Shown here: in pieces, positions 32,924 through 40,234 of the stretch
Layout of the letters: every line of letters begins with the position of its first letter
Position numbering within the stretch: position 1 is the first letter of the stretch
From: RHKX01 sp046330415
Lineage (GTDB): Bacteria > Actinomycetota > Thermoleophilia > Solirubrobacterales > 70-9
Assembly (NCBI GenBank): GCA_046330415.1
Contig: JAXLSW010000019.1
Location: 57,041 to 121,040 of the forward strand
Direction: 5' to 3'
Length of the DNA stretch: 64,000 nt
The notes under the pieces: generated by a model
What the model was told of the DNA's origin: nothing
Seen by the model: the letters and a program-made list of their open reading frames with translations, nothing else
Database searches by the model: none
Position numbers and translations under genes: made by a program

Positions 32924-35554
32924 TTGAGCGAGCAGGACCCACAGCAGAACCCCGCCTCCGGCGCCGATCCCACGTCCGCGAGCGTGCCGCCGCCGACCGC
33001 CGCCGGAGCGCCCGCAGGGGCGCCGATCGAGGGCGCCCCTCCCGCGGGCGCTCCCGTCGAGGGCGCGCCCCCTGTGGGATCCCCCCTTCAGGGGGCACCG
33101 CCGGCGGGCGCCCCGGTGGAGGGAGCACCTCCCTCCGGAGCCCCGATCCAGGGCGCTCCACCAGCCGGTGCCCCGATTGGCGGCGAGCCGCCCAGCGGGC
33201 AGGCGACGTCCTTTCCCGCCGTTGCCGCCGGCGAGTCGCCCCGCGATCGCAAGAAGCGTGAGCGGGAGGAGTTGAAGCAGCGCCGTGCCGCTGAGAAGGC
33301 GGCGAAGAAGGCCGCCAAGAAGGGAGCCCCAGTGCCGCAGCCCGATCCCACCCCAGCGTCCGCCGCGCCAGGAGCCGCGCCGGTCTCACCCGCCGCAGAG
33401 GCCGCGGGCCTTGCGACGCCGCCCGCCGGCGCCCCGCAGGCCGGTGCTGATCCCGCGCAGGGACCGACCGCCGCGTTCAAGCCCGTCCCCCAGGCGGCGG
33501 AGGCCACCGCGCAGAAGTCGAAGCGTGATCTCAAGAAGGCCGAGAAGGAGGCCAAGAAGTCGCAGGCGCAGGCCGAGCGCGACCGCGTCCGCGAGGAGCG
33601 TCGCCGGGCGATCGAGCAGCGCCGCTACGAGCGCGCCGCCGCGAAGGCCGCCAAGAAGGGCCTGCCCGCCCCGGCGCCGCCAGCCCACCTGACCGCTTCC
33701 CAGCCCGCCGCGGGCACCCCCGCGGTCGCGTCCTCGCAGCCGACCGGAGCGCAGGCCCAGCTCGCGCAGATGGTCTCCGAGAGCTCCCCCGCCCAGGTCG
33801 ATCCGCCGACGGAGGTCGGCGCCTCCGCCTCCGGCTCCGCGCCCGAGGAGGGTGGCGGCGGCATGCTCGGCGCCGCCGCGGCAGGTGCCGCCGGTCTCGC
33901 CGCCGGCGCTGCCGGTGGCTTCGCCGCCGCCCGCGCCGGTGGTGACGACGAGCAGCAGGCGCCCCCGAGTGGAGCCCCGATCGCGGGCGCCCCCCCGGCG
34001 GGTGCGCCCGTCGGTGGCGCCCCGCCCGCGGGTGAGCCGGTCGCTGCTGAGCCTCCCACCGAGGACGTCGTCACCGCCCCATTCGCCGCGCAGGAGCCGG
34101 GAACGCCGCCCGAGGCGGCGCTCGTCGGCGGTATCGCCGCGGCCCCAGCCGGTGCCGACGGTCCCGACACCTTCTCCTCGATCCCGCCCGCCGCGCCGGC
34201 CGATCCCTCCCAGCGGATCAGCGACGCCGAGCAGCGTGAGGACGACGCGATCGTCGCCGCCCGGGCCGGGCAGGCCGACGCCGACGCCGAGCGCCGGATC
34301 CGCGAGGTCGAGCAGATGCGGATGGCCGCCGAAGGCCGCGCCGCCGACGCCGAGCTCGGCGCAACCGACGAGGCACGCCGCGCCGAGGCCCAGCCGTTCG
34401 CCACGCCCGCTGATCCCGGGCCGCTTGCCGCCGAGTTGGCGATGACGGACGAGCAGATCGCCCGCCGTCGCCAGCGCGACGAAGAGCTGCAGGCCGAGCT
34501 CGCCCGCACCGAGACGACGATCGAGACCAACAAGAGCAAGGCCGAGCAGGCGCTGCAGGACGCCGAGGCCCGGCTCCAGCAGATCGAGTCGCAGGCCAGC
34601 GAGGCCGAGGAGCGCGCCGCGCGCGCCGAGCGCCTCGCCGAGCTCCGCCGTGAGGAGGCCGACCGCGAGCGCCGCCTGCACGAGATGCTCGGCCGCATCA
34701 ACGACGCCGAGCAGCGTGCCCGCGACGCCGAGGCCCGCGCCCGCCAGGCCGTCGCCGGCGTCTCCAAGCCCTTCGATCCGGGGACGGCGGCACCGGTGCC
34801 GCTCCCGCCCGAGCCCGATCCGGCGACGATCGAGCAGCTCGCCGAGAGCGGCTCGGCGCCGGACACCGGCGTCGGTGGCCCCTCAGTGGCGCCGGACACC
34901 TCCATCGGCGGCCCGTCGGTGACGCAGACGGCAGAGCCCGCCGAGGAGCCCGAGCAGCCGGTCGCCGAGGAGCCGGAGGCCTCAGCCGAGGCCGCGAGCA
35001 GCGAGCCGGAGGAGGTCGTGATCAGGACCGCTGATCTCCCCGCCGCCAGCTTCCTGACCGGTTCACCGGCCGACCGTCACGACGAGCACCACGTCGCCCC
35101 CGACTTCGAGAACGAGGGCGCGTCCGAACGCGTCGGCAGCCCCGGCGACGTGCCGGTGCCGGTGACGCCGGCGACGCCGCCGGCCCCCGGTTACCTGCCC
35201 GGATCTCCCACCGACCGCCATGACGAGCACCACGTGGCTCCCGACTTCGAGAACGAGGGGGCGTCCGAGCAGATCGGCAGCCCGGGCCACTTCCCTGCCC
35301 CCGTGACCCCGCCCGTCTCGACGGATCCGGTGGTCCCGAGCGAGCCGGAGGCAGCGTCCCCGACCGGCCCGATCAACCTCAACACGGCCAGCTTCGAGGA
35401 GCTCCGCGAGGCGGGCCTCTCGGTCACCCAGACCGGCCGCGTCCTCGCCCACCGCGAGCGCGGCGGCGGCTTCTCGACGATCGACGAGCTCGACGAGATC
35501 CCGGGCTTCCCCCGCGATTTCCTCGATCAGGTCAAGCCGAAGCTGACGGTGTAG
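32924..35554 (+). CDS. large Ala/Pro-rich coiled-coil protein with C-terminal helix-hairpin-helix
   Basis: An 876-residue protein in which most of the chain is low-complexity. Residues about 25-95 repeat GAPP(A/V)GAPxxG units; basic Lys-rich patches follow (KKAAKKGAPVP, KKAEKEAKKSQAQAERDR); a Gly/Ala-rich hydrophobic stretch lies near 310-335; a long coiled coil covers about 420-610 (rich in Ala, Glu, Arg). A 27-residue block GSPxDRHDEHHVAPDFENEG occurs twice (bases 35059 and 35203). The last 60 residues are a ComEA-type HhH: PINLNTASFEELREAGL and FSTIDELDEIPGF. No signal peptide is seen, so a DNA- or chromosome-associated cytosolic scaffold is possible; function unknown. TTG start with GGAGAAG upstream. 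Confidence 0.75.
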   Translation: MSEQDPQQNPASGADPTSASVPPPTAAGAPAGAPIEGAPPAGAPVEGAPPVGSPLQGAPPAGAPVEGAPPSGAPIQGAPPAGAPIGGEPPSGQATSFPAVAAGESPRDRKKREREELKQRRAAEKAAKKAAKKGAPVPQPDPTPASAAPGAAPVSPAAEAAGLATPPAGAPQAGADPAQGPTAAFKPVPQAAEATAQKSKRDLKKAEKEAKKSQAQAERDRVREERRRAIEQRRYERAAAKAAKKGLPAPAPPAHLTASQPAAGTPAVASSQPTGAQAQLAQMVSESSPAQVDPPTEVGASASGSAPEEGGGGMLGAAAAGAAGLAAGAAGGFAAARAGGDDEQQAPPSGAPIAGAPPAGAPVGGAPPAGEPVAAEPPTEDVVTAPFAAQEPGTPPEAALVGGIAAAPAGADGPDTFSSIPPAAPADPSQRISDAEQREDDAIVAARAGQADADAERRIREVEQMRMAAEGRAADAELGATDEARRAEAQPFATPADPGPLAAELAMTDEQIARRRQRDEELQAELARTETTIETNKSKAEQALQDAEARLQQIESQASEAEERAARAERLAELRREEADRERRLHEMLGRINDAEQRARDAEARARQAVAGVSKPFDPGTAAPVPLPPEPDPATIEQLAESGSAPDTGVGGPSVAPDTSIGGPSVTQTAEPAEEPEQPVAEEPEASAEAASSEPEEVVIRTADLPAASFLTGSPADRHDEHHVAPDFENEGASERVGSPGDVPVPVTPATPPAPGYLPGSPTDRHDEHHVAPDFENEGASEQIGSPGHFPAPVTPPVSTDPVVPSEPEAASPTGPINLNTASFEELREAGLSVTQTGRVLAHRERGGGFSTIDELDEIPGFPRDFLDQVKPKLTV

Positions 35555-35558
35555 CCCG

Positions 35559-35583
35559 GGCGGACACCCGCCGGAGCGCCGGC
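35559..35583. terminator. hairpins between convergent genes
   Basis: In the 30-bp gap between stops, GGCGG-ACAC-CCGCC (35559-35572) and, sharing bases with it, GCCGG-AGCG-CCGGC (35570-35583) can form. They are mutually exclusive and lack T-runs, but the site is where a two-way terminator would sit. Confidence 0.4.
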
Positions 35584-35584
35584 C

Positions 35585-36959
35585 CTACAGGCCGTAGGCC
35601 TGCAGCAGGTTGAGCCAGATCTCGTTTCTGGTCGGGAAGGCGGGGACGGCCTCGAAGAGGCGCTCGATCGGGACCTCCCCGACGATGGCGATCGTCGCTG
35701 CGTGGAGGAGCTCGTTGACGTCGGGGCCGGTGAACGTGGCGCCGACGACGACGCGGCGCTCGTCGTCGACGACGAGCCTGCTCGTCCCCTCCGCGCCGCG
35801 GCCGTGGAAGGAGGCGCCGGCGGTGCCGGCGGTCGAGACGTCGACGGCGCTCACCTTCATGCCCGCGTCCTTGGCGTCGGCGAGGGTGTAGCCGACGGCG
35901 GCGACCTCGGGGTCGGTGAAGATCACGCGCGGTGACTGCGCGGTGTCGCGGGTCGCCTTCGCGTCCTTGCCGAGGATGTTGTCGGCGGCGGCACGCGCCT
36001 GGTACTTGCCCATGTGGGTGAGGAGGGCGCGGCCGTTGACGTCACCGATCGCGTAGAGCCAGTCGCGGCCGCCGACGCGCATCCGGTCGTCGACCTCGAT
36101 CGGGTGGCCGTCGGCCTCGACGCCGACGGACTCGAGGCCGATGCCCTCGACGTTCGGCTTGCGGCCCACAGCGACGAGCAGCCGCTCGGCCTCGACCGTC
36201 TCACCGTCGCCGAGCTCGAGGCGGAAGGGGCCGTCGTCGCCCTCGCCCCTGCGGCTGACGCGCGTGGCCTTCACCCCGGTGCGGATGTCGACGCCGTGCT
36301 CGGCGAGCGCCTGGCTCACCTGCTCGGAGGCGAACTCCTCCTCGCGGGCGATGAGCCGGTCGAAGGCCTCGACGATCGTCACGTCGCATCCCAGCGAGCT
36401 CCACGCCTGCGCCATCTCGACCCCGACGACGCCACCGCCGAGGATGATCATGCTCGCGGGGACCTCCTCGGCCAGCGTCACCTCGCGGTTCGACCAGGCG
36501 TGCGCCTCCGCGAGCCCCTCGATCGGCGGCATCGCCGCGGTGCTGCCGGTGGCGACGACGACGGCCTTGCGCGCGGTCAGCTCCTCGGTCCCGGCGAGGA
36601 CCCTGCGCTCGCCGACGATCTGCGCCGACTTGCGGAACAGCTCGATGCCGCGCTCCTCCAGCCACGGAGCTGGACGGAGTCGTCGAGGTCGTGGACGACC
36701 TCGTCGCGGCGGGCGAGGATCGCTCGACGTCGAGCTCGCCGGGGTCGGCGACGCCCGGGACGCGCTCGACCTCGGCCCGGAGTGCGGCCGGGCGCAGCAG
36801 CGCCTTCGAGGGCATGCACGCGTAGAAGGAGCACTCGCCGCCGACCAGGTGCGGCTCGACGAGCGCGACGCTCGCACCGCCGTCGGCGAGTCTCCCGGCG
36901 ACGACTTCACCGGCGGGGCCGGCTCCCATCACGATCACGTCGAATTCGGTCTCGGCCAT
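35585..36959 (-). pseudogene. FAD-dependent pyridine nucleotide-disulfide oxidoreductase, two frame breaks
   Basis: Class I flavin disulfide reductase related to dihydrolipoamide dehydrogenase and mercuric reductase. It starts MAETEFDVIVMGAGPAGEVV at 36959, with the redox pair in GGECSFYACMPSKALL, then loses frame at about 36718-36723; the middle (ILARRDEVVHDLDDSVQL) is in another frame until about 36664-36668, after which the third frame runs to the end (WLEERGIELFRKS, NAD-binding ILGGGVVGVEMAQ, FAD-binding YAIGDVNG). Adding one G at each place gives one smooth protein of about 458 residues. The C-terminal catalytic His is absent: HPTxxE is FPTRNE. Either a decayed gene or two sequencing errors; TACGGT six bases upstream suggests a live promoter. 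Confidence 0.8.
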
Positions 36960-36965
36960 GCGAGG

Positions 36966-36971
36966 ACCGTA
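36966..36971 (-). promoter_or_regulatory. -10 hexamer, leaderless promoter for the disulfide oxidoreductase gene
   Basis: TACGGT on the minus strand, six bases before the ATG at 36959. Confidence 0.55.
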
Positions 36972-37017
36972 CCTACCCGCTGCCTTCGCGCCCGAACCCG
37001 CCCCTGGCCGGTGGTGC

Positions 37018-37023
37018 GAGACT
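37018..37023 (+). promoter_or_regulatory. possible -10 hexamer (GAGACT) for the gene at 37030
   Basis: GAGACT, six bases before the GTG at 37030. The same hexamer precedes the histidine phosphatase start at 45714, which makes it more credible. Confidence 0.35.
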
Positions 37024-37029
37024 CCCCGC

Positions 37030-37374
37030 GTGGCCAAGCGCAAGCCGAGAAAGCCGCGGCGCAAGGCGGCGACCTCCGACTACACCGACGTCGAGGGCAA
37101 CGTCCTCTCCCTGCGACAGGAGCTGAGCGCGGGGACGATCCGCAAGCTCGGGGAGGGGCCGAGCAGCGCCGCCGCCTCGGTCGACGACGCCTGGCAGCGC
37201 CGCGAGGAGGCGCTCTTCGAGCGTCTCGCCGTGCGCTGGGAGGTCGCAGGGCTCCCCATCGACGAGCAAGCGATGCTCGTCGGCCGCTACCGGATGGCGT
37301 CAGCCGAGGAGCGGCGCTGGGTGCGGGAGACGATCGCCCGCCACCTCGAGGAGTTCATCCCCGAGCTGGCTTGA
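37030..37374 (+). CDS. small conserved-looking protein of unknown function
   Basis: A 114-residue soluble protein that I do not recognise. It starts with a very basic stretch (MAKRKPRKPRRKAATSDY), followed by DVEGNVLSLRQELSAGTIRKL and a helical C-terminal half with WQRREEALFERLAVRWEVAGL and a WVRETIARHLEEF end. The composition suggests a nucleic-acid-binding or ribosome-linked helical protein, but there is no direct support. A longer in-frame ATG at 36958 is rejected because it would overlap the divergent oxidoreductase promoter and gives a Pro-rich, unstructured extension. Confidence 0.6.
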   Translation: MAKRKPRKPRRKAATSDYTDVEGNVLSLRQELSAGTIRKLGEGPSSAAASVDDAWQRREEALFERLAVRWEVAGLPIDEQAMLVGRYRMASAEERRWVRETIARHLEEFIPELA

Positions 37375-37404
37375 GTGGCGTGACGGCCGGGAGCTAGGGG
37401 AGCG

Positions 37405-37683
37405 CTAGGCGCGCGCCATGCGCTGATTGTGGCTCGCGGCGTAGGAGCCGAGGTCCACGAAGAAGGCGAAGATGACGATGAACCACTCGAAGCCGTTGAC
37501 GCTGTCGCTCCCGGAGCTCCACATCACCGCGTAGGCGAGCGTCGTCCACGGCAGGATGAAGAAGCCGATGAAGGGGACGAACCAGGCGTCGAAGGCGCGG
37601 CTCAGCAGGTCGGAGAAGATCCAGATGAAGAAGAGCGCGAGCCGCGGCGAGATCAGCGCGAAGAGGAAGACGAAGCAGCCCAT
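37405..37683 (-). CDS. small membrane protein, unknown function
   Basis: A 92-residue protein with three hydrophobic segments (MGCFVFLFALISPRLALFFIW, then FVPFIGFFILPWTTLAYAVMW, then WFIVIFAFFVDLG) and a short polar tail. Aromatic residues are frequent, as in small subunits of membrane complexes. It resembles unnamed actinobacterial membrane proteins but I cannot assign a job. The ATG is six bases after a TAGGTT hexamer, and its promoter region backs onto that of the tmRNA gene. Confidence 0.72.
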   Translation of the reverse strand: MGCFVFLFALISPRLALFFIWIFSDLLSRAFDAWFVPFIGFFILPWTTLAYAVMWSSGSDSVNGFEWFIVIFAFFVDLGSYAASHNQRMARA

Positions 37684-37689
37684 GGGGGA

Positions 37690-37695
37690 AACCTA
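37690..37695 (-). promoter_or_regulatory. -10 hexamer, leaderless promoter for the small membrane protein gene
   Basis: TAGGTT on the minus strand, six bases before the ATG at 37683. Confidence 0.6.
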
Positions 37696-37716
37696 GCGCC
37701 TGAGCCGGTTGGCGCC

Positions 37717-37722
37717 TACACT
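37717..37722 (+). promoter_or_regulatory. -10 hexamer for the tmRNA gene
   Basis: TACACT about 24 bases before the mature 5' end, leaving a short leader for RNase P to remove. Confidence 0.45.
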
Positions 37723-37745
37723 GACCCGACATAGACACATACATA

Positions 37746-38113
37746 GGGGGCGAACCAGATTCGACGTGAACGGTTACGTCCCGGTGTTGCGAGTCGAGGA
37801 TCCTGGGTTTGGCCTCGTAAAACTTCCCCAGGGAAACCAATAAGTGCGGACTCTCACGAGTTCGCTCTCGCTGCCTAAACACCAGTAGAGAGCTGTCGCT
37901 CCGGATAGCCCACGTTCCGGGTCAGCGGCATCATCAGTGGGATCACCCACCGGCAGTTTCCTCGGCCGGAAGGGAACATCAACAGGAGGATCTGGCGCCG
38001 GCAACGTGCCCCTTGGATTGACCTAGCCGGAGGCCGAGACAGACTCGAAGGGAACGCTCGTTGACGCATCGGGTCGTCCTTCGCGGACGCCGGGGCAGTA
38101 CCGGCCGCCTCCA
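37746..38113 (+). ncRNA. ssrA: transfer-messenger RNA (tmRNA)
   Basis: Rescues stalled ribosomes with SmpB. The 5' end GGGGGCGAACCAGATTCGAC pairs with CGCCTCC at the 3' end (seven pairs, including the G3-U pair that marks alanine identity). The first pseudoknot region contains TTGGCCTCGTAAAA, as in Escherichia coli. The tag frame begins at the GCG at 37846 and reads ADSHEFALAA, then TAA at 37876-37878; the charged alanine precedes it. The T stem GCCGG/CCGGC is intact, but the loop is GGCAGTA instead of TTCRANY, and CCA is not encoded (CTC follows the discriminator A). Length about 368 bases is normal. The cupin gene starts 21 bases further on. Confidence 0.93.
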
Positions 38114-38133
38114 CTCCCAAACGGGGGGAAGAG

Positions 38134-38763
38134 ATGGACGACCAGCCGCGCGAGCTTCACGACAACCCGGTCACCGGGGAGCGAGTGGTCGCGCTGACCG
38201 ACCCCAGCGAGCATCCCGACGAGGTCCTCGTCGCGCAGATGACCGTCCGACCCGGCGGCCGCGTCGCGGCGGCCCACCATCACCCGACGCTCACCGAGCG
38301 GTTCCTCGTCCTATCCGGTGAGGTCGGTTTCCTGCTCGACGGTGCGGAGCTGGTGCTTGGGGCCGGAGAGCACGCGGTTGTGGAGCCGAACGTCGTCCAC
38401 GACTGGTGGCAGGTCGGCGACGAGCCCGCCGACGTCATCGTCGAGGTGACCCCAGGGGTCCGGTTCAAGGAGATGATCACGACGATCTTCGGGCTCGCCC
38501 GCGATGGCAAGACGAATGCGAAGGGCGTGCCGAGCCCGCCACAGCTCGCGGTGATCGGCAGCGAGTTCAGCGACGTCATCGTCTTCGAGACCCCGCCCGC
38601 GATCGTCCAGAAGCTGACGATCGCGCCGCTCGCCGCGATCGGCCGCATGCGCGGGCTGCAGCCCAGCTACGCGAAGTACCTCCACGGGGAGGGGACGGAC
38701 CACCCCGATCCGCGTGCGCTCGCCGAGCTGACCCCCGACGGCCGCCTGCGCCCGTTCGACTGA
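38134..38763 (+). CDS. cupin domain protein
   Basis: A 209-residue protein whose first 115 residues form a single cupin barrel: motif 1 GGRVAAAHHHPTLTERFLVLSGEVGF supplies the metal-binding His-His-Glu set, and motif 2 is PNVVHDWWQVGDEPADV. The C-terminal 90 residues are helical and include FKEMITTIFGLARDGKTNAKG, a pattern seen in actinobacterial cupins beside membrane proteins; substrate unknown. The ATG follows GGGGGGAAGAG, a usable ribosome binding site. Its only upstream neighbour is the tmRNA gene, so it may be read on the tmRNA transcript or have its own promoter inside that gene; I see no clear hexamer. Confidence 0.8.
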   Translation: MDDQPRELHDNPVTGERVVALTDPSEHPDEVLVAQMTVRPGGRVAAAHHHPTLTERFLVLSGEVGFLLDGAELVLGAGEHAVVEPNVVHDWWQVGDEPADVIVEVTPGVRFKEMITTIFGLARDGKTNAKGVPSPPQLAVIGSEFSDVIVFETPPAIVQKLTIAPLAAIGRMRGLQPSYAKYLHGEGTDHPDPRALAELTPDGRLRPFD

Positions 38764-38811
38764 CGGCGGCCGGGGCCCGGGGCCGAGGCAGCCCCAGCGG
38801 CGTCCCGATCC

Positions 38812-39693
38812 TCATCGAGATGCAGATTGCGGGACAGATGCTCCCGTTCGTTGCATCTCGGTGTGAGTGGTGCCGGTTTCGGACTCCGCCGGAGCCTCTC
38901 TGCCCCGCTGCCACCGCATCCACAGGTCGGCGCCGAGCAGCGCCACCGCGGGCGGGATCGTCGCCGGGAGCACGTCGTAGACGAGGAAGAGCTGGTCCCA
39001 GGCGAGCGCGAGCGGCAGTAGGGCCGCGGCGGCGGCGAGCTGGATCCGGAGGGTGCCGCCGGGGAAGCGCTCAGCCGCGATGACCCCGCCGACGACGGCC
39101 GCGGCGAAGTAGTCGCCGTAGCCGATCGAGAACGTGCCGAAGCCCGCCGACTGCAGTTGGGGGAGCTGCAGGCCCGACTCGGGGGCGGGCGCGGCGGTGA
39201 CGAGCACGTGGTTGGCCGGCTGGAGCCGGCCGGAGAAGACGAGGTAGGCGTCGAGCGCGGCCATCGCGTAGACACCCGCCTTGATCCAGCCGAGCGGGGC
39301 GGCGCCCGCGAGCAGGCGGCCGAGGGTGATCGCCGATCCGGCGACGAGGAGGGTGGTGGCGAGCTGGCCGAAGCGATCGTCGGGGAAGGCCCAGGCGAGC
39401 GCGAGCAGCGGGATCGCCAGCAGCGCCAGCGCGGGTCGGGCACCGTGAGAGGCCCAGCCGAAGGCGAGCGCGGCGCCGACGGGGACGCCGAACAGCGCGA
39501 TCCACGTGAGCGCGTCGGCGGTCTCGGGGAACTCGGAGATGCCGATCACGACCGCGGCGATCGAGACCGGCAGCACCAGCGCCCAGGCGCTCGAGGTGTA
39601 GCGGCGCAGCCAGACCGGCAGCCCGGCGGCGGGCAACGCGATGCAGAGCGCCTGGATCGTGATCAGGACCAGGTTGTCGCCGTCGAACCACAT
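38812..39693 (-). CDS. nine-helix membrane protein with presenilin/SPP-like aspartate motifs
   Basis: A 293-residue integral membrane protein with about nine hydrophobic helices. Helix 6 holds Asp148 in MAALDAYLVFSG, helix 7 holds GYGD (191-194) in FSIGYGDYFAAAVVGG, and the start of helix 9 holds PATIPPAVALL (243-253). This order (Asp in TM6, GxGD in TM7, PAL-like motif in TM9) is the layout of presenilin and signal-peptide peptidase, which cleave helices within membranes; archaeal homologues share it. The usual YD of TM6 is LD here. Assignment is by motif spacing only. The C-terminal 35 residues are polar. The ATG at 39693 has no clear hexamer. A convergent cupin and a same-strand SCP2 gene flank it. 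Confidence 0.6.
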   Translation of the reverse strand: MWFDGDNLVLITIQALCIALPAAGLPVWLRRYTSSAWALVLPVSIAAVVIGISEFPETADALTWIALFGVPVGAALAFGWASHGARPALALLAIPLLALAWAFPDDRFGQLATTLLVAGSAITLGRLLAGAAPLGWIKAGVYAMAALDAYLVFSGRLQPANHVLVTAAPAPESGLQLPQLQSAGFGTFSIGYGDYFAAAVVGGVIAAERFPGGTLRIQLAAAAALLPLALAWDQLFLVYDVLPATIPPAVALLGADLWMRWQRGREAPAESETGTTHTEMQRTGASVPQSASR

Positions 39694-39777
39694 AGATCAG
39701 CCGCGCGCCGGCGCGCGGGCCCGGCGATCGTCCCACCCCGCGCTCAAGCGCGCGTCAACCGTCGCGCTCCGGCGTCG

Positions 39778-40227
39778 CTACGAGTGCAGGTCGAAGATCT
39801 CGGTCAGCTGCATCCCGAGGCGGATGTCGCCCAGCACCCGCAGTCGCCCCTTGAGCGCGAGGCGCTTCGGCCCGGCGTCTCCCATGACGATCTTGCGCAG
39901 GTCCTCGGGGCGGACCTTGAGCGTCAGGTCCGGCTCCTCGGCCGGGTCGGAGTCGGCGGTGCACTCACCGTCGCGGATCACCAGCTCGCGATGGTCGTAG
40001 CCGCCCTCGGGCCGGTCCCAGAGCTTCACGTGGATGACCTTGTCGAGGCCCTCGGCCTGATCGGGCCGCAGGCTGCTCGCGAGGTGGTCGACGAGGCCGT
40101 CGATCACCCGTTCGCGGCTCGCCGTCACCGCCATCAGCTCCGCGAACTCGTCCTCGTCGAGCTCCTTGATGGATGCGTAGACCTCGGCCGGGGAGGCGTT
40201 GAGGTCGATGGCCGGTTGCGCGGGCAC
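39778..40227 (-). CDS. SCP2 sterol-carrier domain protein
   Basis: A 149-residue protein made mostly of a lipid-binding SCP2 fold: LVIRDGECTADSDPAEEPDLTLKV is the characteristic beta sheet, followed by PEDLRKIVMGDAGPKRLALKGRLRVLGD and a C-terminal helix. About 50 acidic residues precede it (EVYASIKELDEDEFAELMA). Such proteins bind acyl chains or sterol-like lipids and sit in the cytoplasm. It begins at a GTG seven bases after the stop of the SMP-30 gene, so the two are in one operon; no functional link is obvious. Confidence 0.85.
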   Translation of the reverse strand: MPAQPAIDLNASPAEVYASIKELDEDEFAELMAVTASRERVIDGLVDHLASSLRPDQAEGLDKVIHVKLWDRPEGGYDHRELVIRDGECTADSDPAEEPDLTLKVRPEDLRKIVMGDAGPKRLALKGRLRVLGDIRLGMQLTEIFDLHS

Positions 40228-40234
40228 CTGACCG

